NCBI GenBank assembly: GCA_022495995.1
Contig: JAFEMH010000078.1
Span: 310,001 to 374,000 of the forward strand
Direction: 5' to 3'
Length of the DNA stretch: 64,000 bases
DNA from: Adenophora triphylla var. japonica
Taxonomy: Eukaryota > Streptophyta > Magnoliopsida > Asterales > Campanulaceae
Shown here piece after piece: positions 9,591 to 25,739 of this stretch. Within the stretch, counting starts at the first letter, position 1. Every line of letters starts with the position of its first letter. The notes below the pieces were generated by a model. It made no database searches and had not been told where the DNA came from. It saw only the letters and a list, made by a program, of their open reading frames with translations. Position numbers and translations under genes: made by a program.

Positions 9591-12258
9591 AGTGTAACGA
9601 CCCCAACCCTAGGCACTAAATTTAAGTATTATATTATATACTTTTAATATTTATGTTAGCTTTGTGTGTTCAATTATGCCTTTGAAAATTCTTAAATTAA
9701 GATAAATTGGGTGAGAAGTGAATTTGGAACCTCTTGAGAAATTATTGGGTATTAAATAAAGAAAATTGGGAAATAATAATAATGGAAATATGCTAAATAG
9801 TGTAGGGAGGTTAAATGAGTAGGATGAGTTAAATGGGATAAGGATTTATTTATTTCTTTTGTAATAAAAAATGAAAATAAAAGCCTTAGTTAGACTTTTT
9901 CATGGGGGGGCCAAAAGTTGTAACCCTCCCCTCCTCTTTGCCAAGTGTCCCCTCCCCCCTTTTTCTCCTCACTCTACCCGGCCCCTCCCCCTCTATTATC
10001 TCCCACACTCATCTTCCTCCTCCTTCTTTTCATTCACAAACTCCTCCTAGCAAGCTTAGAGGAAGCTCCATGGAAACTCCTTCTTTCAAGCTTTGAAGCT
10101 AAGCCATTCCTCCACCAAATTCAAGTTAAAGGGTGTTTTGAGTTAGGATCATCTAGGGGATCAATCAAGCTTTGAAGATCATCTTATCATCCTAAAAACC
10201 TAAGGTGAGTTATTATGAATTCCTTTCTTTGTTTGTGCATCAATGATTTGATGTTGTTATTGTTATTAAATGGTTGTTTAATGCCTTAGAAATATTCTTA
10301 GAAGTTGAGGATTTGATTTATCTTATGGAATGATGTTATTGTTGATCAAGAGTGTAAGAACATAGGATGATTTGGGATTAAAAAAGGTTAAGCTTGAAAT
10401 TGGTTAAGAAAGTGAGTCATGAGGGTAAGCAAATGGGTTTAATTAAATTAAGAAGTTAAGCTTGAATGTGGTAGTGAAATGGGTGGAAAACCAAGTGGTA
10501 AATGATCTAGGTTTAGGTTGTGTTACCTTGGGTTGAAATGAGATAATGAAGTGTCATACTAAAGTTGGGATATACTAGTATTAGTTTGGGTGAAAGGGAT
10601 ACCCCAAAATATGTTGAAATCAAGTCAAAATCAACCTAGAACGGCAACGGGACGACTCGTCCGTGAGCGACTCGTCCCCAATGCACCGGCTCGGCTTCAG
10701 CGTCCCCTTGTGGGGGAATAATTGGTTATGCGGGGACGACTCGTCCCCCAGGATTGTAAAATTTTCCCCAACTTGTGATGGTCATAACTTAATCATATTA
10801 AATCGGAATTGGATGGTTCTTGGGTCTAAATTGGGTGTTTTTCTGAGTACTTTCTGAATATGATGGTTTCATAGCTAAAGAAGTTATCCTTATGTCCCAA
10901 AAATCTGATTTGGTTACAGCAGGTAGTATTGTACGTTAGAAGTTGAGTGGAAATTGAATAAATCATAGTTAATTCATACGAACTCGAAATTGGATGGTTC
11001 AAGAGTCCAAATTGAGTATTTTTAGGTGATCTTTCAAATGGAATTGGTTTTATAAACTAAATATGTAATGATCATTTCTAGATATTCTATTTTACCATGT
11101 GACTATATTGTTTATCCCCTTTGTGGATTATTTGGCAAGTGTTATGTGGCTTCCCGAGTGTGGAATATTTGACAAGTTGTTATGTTATCCCAACGTGTGG
11201 ATATGTTTACTGTGTAGTTGTATGGTTATTCCATTGTGGATTTATTTGTTATCATTCATATTTGTTGATGATACTATGCATAGTGTATTACTTAAATGTT
11301 GCATTATGGCATTGATTGGCATGAGTATACATTACCATGTTGTTATATTACTATCCCGTTTTGTGGATTTATCTCAAGTAACTATCATGTGCTTGAGCGT
11401 ACTATGTTCGGGTGGGTATGATGGATGCCAATCAATTATTGATTTGTTCAATAAGTGATTGAAGGTACATCATACCGGTGACCCTTCCCCACTCTGTGGC
11501 CACGGCGTGGGGCTGTGCTAACGGCTGTACTGAGTGATAAGTAGCCTTTACAGTTCTGTTGCAACCGTTGTAAGGAGGGACGATATTATGTTTTTGGATA
11601 TTCTAATATAGGTATCCTTTCTTATATGGATGGTCTGGAGTATAAGTCCTATAAGAGGTGAATGTGCCGAGGCAATTCACCAAAGAGTGGAGTTTTACTC
11701 CCGGTTGTACGACTTATTGTTCGGTACGGGAAAAGGTAAAATGAGGTAACGTAAGGTGTTTACCGCTTTCATAATGTGTTATGTGTTGCCATGCTACGTG
11801 TTGCATCTTGTATGGCATCTTGCTGCATATCATAATAGCTCATTGAGATTTATTCTCACCCCTCTCCCTTTACTGTTTTAGATTCCGAGACAGGTGACTC
11901 GAACCAGTGAGGCCTGGGATATCATTGTGGACTTGTACTTTTGGGGCTTGTCGAGTTAAGTTAGAAGTTGGCTCTTAGGAGTATTTATTAAGTATTCCAC
12001 TTTTATAATTTGTATGGACAACACTTTTACCAAACAATGTTATTCGGGGTTTTGTGTAATTAATCGATTTCGGTTTATTAAAGTTGTAGTTGGATTCCCT
12101 CTAAGTAAGGATATTATCAATTGATTTTTTTTTATTTAAAAGTTTGAAAGTATGGTATTCTTTTAAAGGCAAATAAATGTTTTAAAAGTTTTAATGGAGT
12201 TTCTTAGGTTGAGCTCCCTTAGCTCGGGACACGTGTTAGGTCCGGGTTGGGGTGCTCA
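9591..12258 (+). repeat. 5' LTR of the Tekay-type element
   Basis: It starts AGTGTAACGACCCCAACCC and ends GGGTGCTCA. LTR2 begins TGAGTGTAACG after its polypurine tract, so two terminal bases (TG) seem missing here. The ORF at 11099-11458 recurs in both LTRs but looks like chance non-coding sequence. Confidence 0.9.
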
Positions 12259-12285
12259 CGGTTAGTATCGAGCTTAGTTTAGAGG
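12259..12285 (+). promoter_or_regulatory. Primer-binding-site-like sequence
   Basis: GTTAGTATCGAGCTTAG just inside LTR1 resembles the usual initiator-methionine PBS (TGGTATCAGAGC), except that CAG reads CG. This fits the systematic CHG-site problem described in the findings. Confidence 0.55.
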
Positions 12286-12376
12286 TCAAGGGTAGATGTC
12301 TAGACTAAGTGGGAATGTGTGGTAATTAACGCCGAGTGTTTATTGCGGGAGTCCGTTCTAATGGCCGGAAGCAAGG

Positions 12377-13350
12377 ATGATCGAGAAGATTCTAGGAAAT
12401 GAAGGAGATATGGGCATAGATGGAATTCGGAATGAAGAGATGATGGAACTATTCGGGACGTTTGTACAAGATATGAAGACTAGAGGATCGGTTCGAATCA
12501 ACGAGGGATGTCAAGGTAATGGATTGGAAAAATTTGTGAAGATGAACCCACCGAGCTATAATGGAGATCCGGATCCGTTAAAGGCAGAAAATTGGTTAGC
12601 AGAAATAAATAGGATTTTTGAGGTTATAGAAAGTCCCAACAAGGAGAAAGTTAGGTATGCCGTGTTCAAACTTGAAGGTTTAGCTGATCAGTGGTGGCAG
12701 ATATTGAAGGGATGTTGGGAGCGGGATCATACGCCCCAGACTTGGGATAATTTCACTCAACAGTTCGAGGACTATTTCGTTTCTATGGTTACAAGGGATA
12801 AGAAGGAGATTGAATTCTTAGGACTAAAACAAGGGGACATGACGGTGGACCGATGTCGGCCCGATTTGAGGAATTAGCTAGGTGTTGCCCTCATTTGGTA
12901 TCGCATGAAGTAAAAAGGGTTCAGAAGTTCGTAACAGGTTTGAGGAGTGAGCTTAGGAAGAAATTATGGATGAATAAATTCACCACTTTCCAGACAGTCA
13001 TAGATAGAGCATATAAGGTCGAAAAGGACATTGGGGAAGATAGTGGAAAATTGGAAGGTGGGATTGAAAACAAACCAAAGTATATAAGACAAGGACCCAA
13101 ACTCATTAAAGGACAGCCAAGGACTTTAATTTCAGGAAGTGTGAGAGGAGAGTTTGTTGTAGCTTCTTCGTCTAGGCCAGTACCCAAACAGTATGGAGCG
13201 AATTGTAAATTTTGCAAGAGGATTGGACATACCGAAGATCGATGTTGGAGTAAGCAAGGCAAGTGTTTAAGTTGTGGAGCACTGGGACACTTTAGGAGAA
13301 ATTGCCCAAGGTCGCGGCGGGGACGAGCTTCGCGGCGGTCGGCAAGGTGA
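12377..13350 (+). pseudogene. gag: Gypsy gag with two CCHC zinc knuckles, one frame break
   Basis: The capsid part (12377-12877) contains NPPSYNGDPDPLKAENWLAE and a typical WW-containing chromovirus capsid segment. The second part (12853-13350) contains FEELARCCPHLVSHEVKRVQ, then knuckles CKFCKRIGHTEDRC and CLSCGALGHFRRNC (both CX2CX4HX4C). Gag forms the virus-like particle and binds element RNA. The two parts are in different frames. The shift lies near 12855, where CGG occurs in a place that homologous reading suggests is one base short. An earlier ATG at 12361 closes quickly. The gene is either decayed or intact with a consensus error. Confidence 0.8.
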
Positions 13351-15328
13351 CGACAAAGAGGAAGTACCAAGAGAGATAGCGAAGGGGAGCCAAGAGAGAA
13401 GGTCTATGGTCGAGTAGGTGTTTCGGTTTCGGGAGAGATGGATCCCTCCGAGGTCACTAGAGGTAAATTCCTGTCTCGAAGTTAGGGGTCATACTTGTTA
13501 GATTACATTTGCATATCATTTATATTTGGCATCACATTTTGCTTATATGTGACATACATTGTTGAGAATTTGTTTTATTGTTAGAGGATTACGCTCTTAT
13601 GAGAGAATATCTCGAACCGTCTTTGATTTCCACGATGGTGATGTGGTTGTGGGCTGGCATGTATTGCCGGTTGAATTAGTATAGTTATCAATTTATGATT
13701 TTGAGATATACTTGACCTGGAGGGTTAAGTAGTTGTTGTATCTTGATAGACTATCCAAATAGGTGAGTCTCCTTTTCTATGCCTAAACCGCTTGTATTGG
13801 TATTTGATATAGGTAGGCGTAACGTGAAACTCTTGTTATTTACGTGCCTTTAAGGTGGAACTTTTGAATTAAGGTGTGAAGAGTAAGCTGGTATATGTTA
13901 GACTTGTATAAGGAGTCTTTTCCAAATTTTATGTGCTAGTGGTAAGAAGGTAGTAAATGTGTTTCCGTCGGTATATTTCATGTATTGGTTCTGAGTTAGA
14001 TAAGCAGAATTGTAACCCTTATTTCGTTGGCTTTAGGGTGATTGGAATTGATGACCTCCTTGTTAATTAAAGTTTCGGGAAGATCGTGAAAATAAACTGA
14101 GAGTTGGGTTAATGATTTCCTTGTGAGGAATCCCTGTATACAAAGTTTGACTAGTATGAGTTGGCTCGAGAAGGTTGTAAAATTTTGGGTTCTATAGTCT
14201 TAAACTCGGATGTTACCATAGGATCTTGTGAGGGTTGAGTCAGTGATCTTTAAGTTGACAAGTGTTACCGAAGGAATTTAAGGAATTCTTAAGAATTGTA
14301 GAGTCGTTGCTTTAAGTTGACTCTAAAGGACGTATAAATGGTGTAGGATGTAATAAGGATGAATCATATTGTAGTGATGGAAAATAGGTTGGCCTTGGAC
14401 CCAATCCTTACCTTACCTAGTGAATGTGAGAATCTTGTAAAAACTTAAATGTGTATTAAAGGAAGATTTGATTATGATATTATACGAAATGGGAAAGTGA
14501 TAACGTATGCCTTGAGGAATTTAACTTGGATAAGTGAGATTTTCTTATATTCTACTCGGGAGTAGCTACACGTGTGTTGCGTTATTTAGGTAGGAAACTT
14601 GTCTTTTTGAAGCTTCCTTTGAGAGTTGTTACCGATCCTAAGAGTTGGAGGAGTAAGTTAGTCGAAATGAAGAGATTTGAAGACTACCCAAATTCTTGAG
14701 GAGTAGGTTATGTTGTGTGACGGATTTCCCTTCAACTTGAGCAGCTTAATTAACCTTAGCGAGTTTGCGTAAATAGCAGTGTATCATTCTAGCTTTGAGA
14801 TAAAATCGTATGAGGCATGTTTCGGGAGATATTATCGATCTCCAATTTGTTGGGATGAAATTAGGAAGCTAGGCCTAAGGTAGATTAGCGCCAAAGTTTG
14901 TTAATCCATTTGAAGTTTTAGGAAATGTTGGTGGTTTGACTTATAGACCGACTTGGGACAGCTTATAGGGTATTTGAAGTTTTAAATATAATATCGTAAT
15001 GTATTTGGTGACTTAAGTTGTAATCCCTTTATTTAATTGTACTTTCTTGAGGTCGTGGAAATTCGGGTAGTAATAATTGTATGGTATTCTTGGGGTGTTG
15101 CATTGTAATGTCGTATTATTATTGAAATTTGGAATCTTGGAAGGAATCATGGTATGGAAGAGACAAATTGGGAAGTGAAGTCCTAGAGTATTCGGGTTAA
15201 GAAAGTGTCTAGTAGAATTATGCCGTTGAGAAATCTAATTGGAAATGTTAAGTTAGAATGTGTGAAAGGTAACATTTGCTATGTGATCCTTAGGGTAAGC
15301 GACAGTCAAATTCGGGACGAATTTTCTT
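13351..15328 (+). pseudogene. pol: Decayed pol remnant
   Basis: No long ORF survives. Short traces are visible. Near 14490-14560 a segment resembles the RNase H region (ITYALRNL). At 14780-14880 a stretch reads like the integrase C-terminal core (YHSSFEIKSYEACFGR, then SPICWDE). Protease and reverse transcriptase are not recognisable, and the interior is far too short for a full pol. Large deletions plus many point changes are inferred. Confidence 0.6.
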
Positions 15329-15338
15329 TAAGGGGGAG
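15329..15338 (+). promoter_or_regulatory. Polypurine tract of the Tekay-type element
   Basis: TTTAAGGGGGAG directly precedes LTR2 and is the expected plus-strand primer site. Confidence 0.8.
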
Positions 15339-18010
15339 TGAGTGTAACGACCCCAACCCTAGGCACTAAATTTAAGTATTATATTATATACTTTTAATAT
15401 TTATGTTAGCTTTGTGTGTTCAATTATGCCTTTGAAAATTCTTAAATTAAGATAAATTGGGTGAGAAGTGAATTTGGAACCTCTTGAGAAATTATTGGGT
15501 ATTAAATAAAGAAAATTGGGAAATAATAATAATGGAAATATGCTAAATAGTGTAGGGAGGTTAAATGAGTAGGATGAGTTAAATGGGATAAGGATTTATT
15601 TATTTCTTTTGTAATAAAAAATGAAAATAAAAGCCTTAGTTAGACTTTTTCATGGGGGGGCCAAAAGTTGTAACCCTCCCTCCTCTTTGCCAAGTGTCCC
15701 CTCCCCCTTTTTCTCCTCACTCTACCCCCCTCCCCCTCTATTATCTCCCACACTCATCTTCCTCCTCCTTCTTTTCATTCACAAACTCCTCCTAGCAAGC
15801 TTAGAGGAAGCTCCATGGAAACTCCTTCTTTCAAGCTTTGAAGCTAAGCCATTCCTCCACCAAATTCAAGTTAAAGGGTGTTTTGAGTTAGGATCATCTA
15901 GGGGATCAATCAAGCTTTGAAGATCATCTTATCATCCTAAAAACCTAAGGTGAGTTATTATGAATTCCTTTCTTTGTTTGTGCATCAATGATTTGATGTT
16001 GTTATTGTTATTAAATGGTTGTTTAATGCCTTAGAAATATTCTTAGAAGTTGAGGATTTGATTTATCTTATGGAATGATGTTATTGTTGATCAAGAGTGT
16101 AAGAACATAGGATGATTTGGGATTAAAAAAGGTTAAGCTTGAAATTGGTTAAGAAAGTGAGTCATGAGGGTAAGCAAATGGGTTTAATTAAATTAAGAAG
16201 TTAAGCTTGAATGTGGTAGTGAAATGGGTGGAAAACCAAGTGGTAAATGATCTAGGTTTAGGTTGTGTTACCTTGGGTTGAAATGAGATAATGAAGTGTC
16301 ATACTAAAGTTGGGATATACTAGTATTAGTTTGGGTGAAAGGGATACCCCAAAATATGTTGAAATCAAGTCAAAATCAACCTAGAACGGCAACGGGACGA
16401 CTCGTCCCGTAGGGACGACTCGTCCCCAATGCACCGGCTCGGCTTCAGGCGTCCCCTTGTGGGGAATAATTGGTTATGCAGGGGACGACTCGTCCTGGGA
16501 TTGTAAAATTTTCCCCAACTTGTGATGGTCATAACTTAATCATATTAAATCGGAATTGGATGGTTCTTGGGTCTAAATTGGGTGTTTTTCTGAGTACTTT
16601 CTGAATATGATGGTTTCATAGCTAAAGAAGTTATCCTTATGTCCCAAAAATCTGATTTGGTTACAGCAGGTAGTATTGTACGTTAGAAGTTGAGTGGAAA
16701 TTGAATAAATCATAGTTAATTCATACGAACTCGAAATTGGATGGTTCAAGAGTCCAAATTGAGTATTTTTAGGTGATCTTTCAAATGGAATTGGTTTTAT
16801 AAACTAAATATGTAATGATCATTTCTAGATATTCTATTTTACCATGTGACTATATTGTTTATCCCCTTTGTGGATTATTTGGCAAGTGTTATGTGGCTTC
16901 CCGAGTGTGGAATATTTGACAAGTTGTTATGTTATCCCAACGTGTGGATATGTTTACTGTGTAGTTGTATGGTTATTCCATTGTGGATTTATTTGTTATC
17001 ATTCATATTTGTTGATGATACTATGCATAGTGTATTACTTAAATGTTGCATTATGGCATTGATTGGCATGAGTATACATTACCATGTTGTTATATTACTA
17101 TCCCGTTTTGTGGATTTATCTCAAGTAACTATCATGTGCTTGAGCGTACTATGTTCGGGTGGGTATGATGGATGCCAATCAATTATTGATTTGTTCAATA
17201 AGTGATTGAAGGTACATCATACCGGTGACCCTTCCCCATTTCTGTGGCCACGGCGTGAAATTTGTCTAACTACTGTCTTGAGTGATAAGTAGCCTTTACA
17301 GTTCTGTTGCAACCGTTGTAAGGAGGGACGATATTATGTTTTTGGATATTCTAATATAGGTATCCTTTCTTATATGGATGGTCTGGAGTATGAGTCCTAT
17401 AAGAGGTGAATGTGCTGGAGGCAATTCACCAAAGAGTGGAGTTTTACTCCCAGTTGTACGACTTATTGTTCAGACGGGAAAAGGTAAAATGAGGTAACGT
17501 AAGGTGTTTACCGCTTTCATAATGTGTTATGTGTTGCCATGCTACGTGTTGCATCTTGTCTGGCATCTTCTTTGCATATCATAATAGCTCATTGAGATTT
17601 ATTCTCACCCTCTCCCTTTATCTTGTTTTAGATTCCGAGACAGTGACTCGAACCGGTGAGGCCGGGGATATCATTGTGGACTTGTACTTTTGGGGCTTGT
17701 CAGGTTAAGTTAGAAGTTGGCTCTTAGGAGTATTTATTAAGTATTCCACTTTTATAATTTGTATGGACAACACTTTTACCAAACAATGTTATTCAGGGTT
17801 TTGTGTAATTAATCAGATTTCGGTTTATTAAAGTTGTAGTTGGATTCCCTCTAAGTAAGGATATTATCAATTGATTTTTTTTTTATTTAAAAGTTTGAAA
17901 GTATGGTATTCTTTTAAAGGCAAATAAATGTTTTAAAAGTTTTAATGGATTTTCTTAGTTTGAGCTCCCTTAGCTCGGGACACGTGTTAGGTCCCGGGTT
18001 GGGGTGCTCA
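15339..18010 (+). repeat. 3' LTR of the Tekay-type element
   Basis: It begins TGAGTGTAACGACCCC and ends GGGTGCTCA. It is near-identical to LTR1, with differences grouped at CAG/CTG/CCGG-type sites, for example around 16398-16500 and 17240-17270. Confidence 0.9.
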
Positions 18011-19596
18011 CATCTAATCCATGAATCAAGAAATTTAGCTACTTATCCCTGAAAACGATTTTCTAGGCGCTTCTCTGTGTGTGTGCGTGTGAGTGATGAA
18101 AAAAAAATTTGAGAATATAAAACTTTGAATTGATCCTTAAAATTGAAAGAGAAATACTTAGAATCTTCGTTTACAACCTTGAAAACTAAAGTGAAGCATA
18201 GAAAACTAAATGTTGCTAGAGATTTTCTATTTATACTATAGCAAGGTAATGCCCAAAAATAGGAAAAGAAGTCAAATTCCTTGCAAAATAAGGAAACTGA
18301 ATTTGCTGACAACGGGGAGGAGGAAGCAGTCGCCCCCTAGATTGGGTGTGGCTGCTCTCAATGACAATAACTTTCTTGATTTCTTGCACTTAGGGTGCGG
18401 TCGCCCCATAGGGTGGGGTGTGGACACCCCTTTCTTCGGTCAGTTATTCTTCATTCTTTCTTTTTGCCCTGCTGCACCGTTTCATCTCTTTCTTTTTTTC
18501 ACTCTTAAGCCACGAATCATGCCCTTTTTCTCCTTTATCATGTACTAACAAGAATACTCTACAAAGCCAATTAATCGCTAAAACAATTCAAGAATGAACA
18601 TTAAACCGGACTAAAAATATATCATTTGGATAGGTAAAAAAATACATACATCAACGGGTTCGTGGAAGTGGAAGTAGCTCATAGTTGTTGGGTGAACCAC
18701 GTTAAATCTTAGTTTATTTATTTTGCTTGTTATTGTGTGGCTATCCAAATTAACAATAAAAACTAATTCACCTTTTTTTTTTTTTTTTGTATTTTACTTT
18801 TTTTTGTATCAGGAGAATTAGTTCGATTTTTTTTTTTATCTTTTGCTGTACATAGTTTGTACTACTTATTATTATGACAATTGAAATTTGAATAATAAGT
18901 GTTATGAGTTAATTTTTAATTTTATTGATAATTGAATTAATAATATTAGCTATTCCTTTGACAACTAATGATTTTATACTATATAAGCACATTATGATTA
19001 ATAAATATTATTAGCTAGAAATATAAAAGTAAAAAATGGCAATCTGGAATATGCTGTAAAATTGGAGATTGAGAAGAGATGTAAAAAAACTTTAACAACT
19101 TATTTTTTCAAATGGTCCAATGGATTTTAGTGTTTGTAAAAGATTTTATGGACATGCTTTGCCGTGATTTCCTGTGAGACCGTCGTTTTATTCGCTCACG
19201 TTAACCTAATTGTGCGGTTTAAAAAACCCGTTTTTCCTAAGGATTTTTTTCAAGACCAACTCATTTCGAAAATAAACATACTAATGAAATAAATTTGTGC
19301 AAAGTACTTATTTTTTTAAAGTTAAAAGAGTCTTATTATTATTAACTATAATAACAAATGTTTCCACATACGTTGAAAGTTCGACCCAAATTATGGGCTT
19401 ACATTTACAAACGCTGCCTTAAAATTTACATCTGTCAACATATTGACATTTTGACTTGTCAACTGTAAAGAAAAATGAATGGTCTTACCAAGCATATCTT
19501 TACAACACATAATGTTAACAAAACCTGATTTAGAAAGATGTCACCCTTTGCAATGCTCGACCGCATGAACAACAACAAGAAGAAATACTGAATGGT
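18011..19596. other. Repeat-like AT-rich DNA with a minus-strand TATA box
   Basis: This is the right flank of the Tekay insertion. A TATAAATA box on the minus strand (18235-18228) and GC-rich GTCGCCCC words (18329, 18409) suggest an old LTR read leftward, continuous with 9261-9590 before the insertion. LTR ends could not be placed. Bases 18700-19596 are AT-rich with no recognisable feature. Confidence 0.35.
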
Positions 19597-20097
19597 CTCA
19601 CCTAAGTTTTTATGTTTTTTCAATGTGCCACTTATGTAATTTTGGGTCAAATGTCCTTACCCAAGTACGTAATTTTTTCAATGCTCTCACTCCTAAGACA
19701 GAGTCATTAGTGTTTTCAACTGATTTAGGTCACGTGCAAACACGTGACTGTTCCCAGTTAAAAATTTTACGAATCAAACCTAAAAATTACAAGTTATACC
19801 TAAATTTATTTTGTTTAATTAAGGTCTATATGATTTCATTGGAGAAGTCATTGTTCAATTAAGTTGGACCATTGATCTTAAACAAAATGAAGTTAAGGTC
19901 ATATTAATTTATAGGTCTGATTCGTTAATTTTTTAATTGGGGTTAGTCACGTGATTGTACCTGATCTAAACCTGTTAAAAAACTAATGACTGCGTCATAT
20001 GAGTGAGAGCATTTAAAAAATTATGTACTTGAGTGAGGACATTGGACTCAAAATTACATAAATGAGCCTATTGAAAAAAAGTGAAAATTTAAGTGAG
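19597..20097. mobile_element. Foldback-type element with long inverted repeats
   Basis: The left arm begins CTCACCTAAGTTTTTATG and continues with TTATGTAATTTTGGGTCAAA. The right arm, reverse complemented, gives CTCACTTAAATTTTCAC and TTATGTAATTTTGAGTCCAA, and the similarity extends for roughly 150-200 bases per arm. There are CACGTG cores near 19730 and 19950. No ORF is seen, so it is probably a non-autonomous DNA element. A target duplication is not clear. Confidence 0.65.
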
Positions 20098-20440
20098 TAT
20101 ATGAATAATTTGGCTTTACAAAAAAGTCTTTATAGAAAGAATAGTTTTTTTTTTTTTTTGCAAAGAACATTCAAAAAAAAAATTAGGATGATAAAAAACT
20201 TTCAAGAGTTTTTTATTAAAATAAAAAACTTTGAAAAAGCTTCCATTATTATGAACTAGTAAAAATTTGTGTCCGAGGACACATTTTTTTTTAATTAAGT
20301 CCGTGTCCGAGAACACGTTTTTTTTTAATTAAATTTTTTTTTTAAAGGGCAAAATGGAAAAGGGACAACTTAGTGAGGACAAAATGGAAAATTCGGCATT
20401 TGATACTGTTCATAGTACTGTAGCACCCCGTTCCCATTTA
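20098..20440. other. AT-rich spacer with a short direct repeat
   Basis: GTGTCCGAGGACACATTTTT near 20271 recurs in altered form as GTGTCCGAGAACACGTTTTT near 20304. No gene is seen. Confidence 0.4.
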
Positions 20441-20738
20441 CTCCCTCCGTCCCAGGAAATGGTTCACCATTTTTGGCTCGGCACGCAAATTAAGAAAATA
20501 GGTGGGAAGAAAAAATGTTGCGAGTGTAATTTGAAAATTAAAGAGAGAGTTAGTGGAGGAAATAGTAAATTTAAAAAGTGTTGTAAGTGTAATAGTGAAT
20601 TAGGAGAGAGAATGAGTGAAGGAAATAGTGAGTGAGTATAATAGAATATTAATAAAACTTTTCCATTTTAAAAAATGTGAAGCTTCAAATGAGATGCCAT
20701 TTTGAATAAAAGGTGAAGCATTTTCTGGACGGAGAGAG
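20441..20738. mobile_element. Stowaway MITE upstream of squalene epoxidase
   Basis: Ends CTCCCTCCGTCCCAGGAAAT and ATTTTCTGGACGGAGAGAG are flanked by TA. It lies about 90 bp upstream of the SQE TATA box and could affect that promoter. Confidence 0.88.
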
Positions 20739-20825
20739 TATACTATAGATGCTCTTATTAGACAGTTGGACTTTGGGGTCCCACCACCCATTTTATACGG
20801 TTACCAGTGGAACGTAGAGGAGTTC

Positions 20826-20833
20826 TATAAAAA
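20826..20833 (+). promoter_or_regulatory. TATA box of the squalene epoxidase gene
   Basis: TATAAAAA lies 172 bp upstream of the ATG, within CTATAAAAATCG. A 5' UTR of about 140-150 bases is implied. Confidence 0.65.
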
Positions 20834-21004
20834 TCGTCCATTCCTTCCCAAAATTTCACTCTTCTCCCAACTACGCAATAAGCCCATTCATTCAAACCCA
20901 AAAAAGCAAAGCCAGCCAGGAGGGAGAAAACCCAAGAAATAACGGACCGAGTTTGATTCGTTATATTCACAAGTACTCGCCGTCGCCGGTGGCGCTTTTC
21001 GGAA

Positions 21005-24836
<3,832 letters not shown>

Positions 24837-25683
24837 TTCCTCGAAAGAAGTAGGTGTTAAATAAATTTTGCCTGTTGTTTAATATATTTTGATTTGTTGA
24901 AGTTAGATGGTGAATATAAAAAGTGGATGAATGAAAATTGTGTCCATTCCATTTAGTAATGTTGTCACATGCATATACTAAAAAAATAATGTAGAGATGG
25001 CGACAAAGGGATTGTGAGGGTGAGGTGGAAGCGCATACTTGCAGAGGCTCGTGAACTGAGGCCAACAAATATTCGCTCCCTCCCTCCCACTTTTGGCTGT
25101 AATGGAAACAGACAAAAATACTTGTGTTTTAGGACCGCATGCATTGGCATTGGCATTGGCATTGGCATTGTTACGTTAGTGGATGATTCAGACCTGACCT
25201 GACACGAGCCTGTTGTTATTTATAATCCTCCACTATAATTTTAAACAGCTGAGCAGAGCTGTTGTGATTTTGCACCACTGCAAGGAAGGAGAGAGTTAGG
25301 CTTGCCTGGTTGTCTTGTTTTGTCTTTTATGGATATATACATTGTCCATATAATTATATGTTATTACTAGGCTCGCTCCACAAGTAAGTTGGGTGGTCCA
25401 TGTTTAAAAAAATGCATTAAGATTCCCCATCCAACAACTAAGAGCTTGCATTCGAAAATTTGACAGATGCTTCTTCCTACTGTATATATTATGTTTCAAT
25501 TACTTGACAGGTGATCAAAAGAGTCTAATCTAATCATAATTAGGCAACAAAATTATTTTGCTAATCATCATCTTCTAAATTCTTATATACACCCATGACG
25601 TAGTAATATGGTGGGCGTGTGTATATAATATTGCTATTAAAATTGCTTAAAAGCCAACCTTTTCAAATCAAACAATTCGTTTT
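24837..25683. other. Downstream flank of SQE, no gene seen
   Basis: This region includes the SQE 3' UTR and a GCATTG hexamer microsatellite (25141-25170, five units). No other coding or RNA feature is recognised. Confidence 0.5.
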
Positions 25684-25697
25684 AGGACGGAGGGAGT
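25684..25697. mobile_element. Single Stowaway end at an element junction
   Basis: TTAGGACGGAGGGAG plus TA is a right Stowaway terminus. No matching left end lies within 300 bases. It sits 40-50 bases from where the gypsy gag fragment stops. Confidence 0.45.
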
Positions 25698-25739
25698 AAA
25701 ATAAAATACTCTTTTAATAGATATGTTGTATTACTTTAA

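Larger units (their letters stand above)
9591..18010 (+). mobile_element. Ty3/gypsy Tekay/Del-type LTR retrotransposon, pol decayed
   Basis: This is one complete insertion. Two direct LTRs of about 2.67 kb (9591-12258 and 15339-18010) flank a short 3.1 kb interior. The 5 bp target duplication is CATCT (9586-9590 and 18011-18015). A polypurine tract (TTTAAGGGGGAG) abuts LTR2, and a PBS-like stretch follows LTR1. A gag region is present, but reverse transcriptase is not recognisable as an ORF. The element therefore looks non-autonomous. The LTRs are nearly identical away from CHG-type sites, which implies a recent insertion. Strand is given by gag and the polypurine tract. Confidence 0.88.

Noticed and set aside
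11099..11458. 119-codon ORF found in both Tekay LTRs (also 16846-17205)
   Set aside because: It is identical because the LTRs are copies. It is a low-complexity hydrophobic reading of LTR DNA with no family resemblance.
12921..13370. 149-codon minus-strand ORF
   Set aside because: It is a shadow of the gag zinc-knuckle region on the plus strand.
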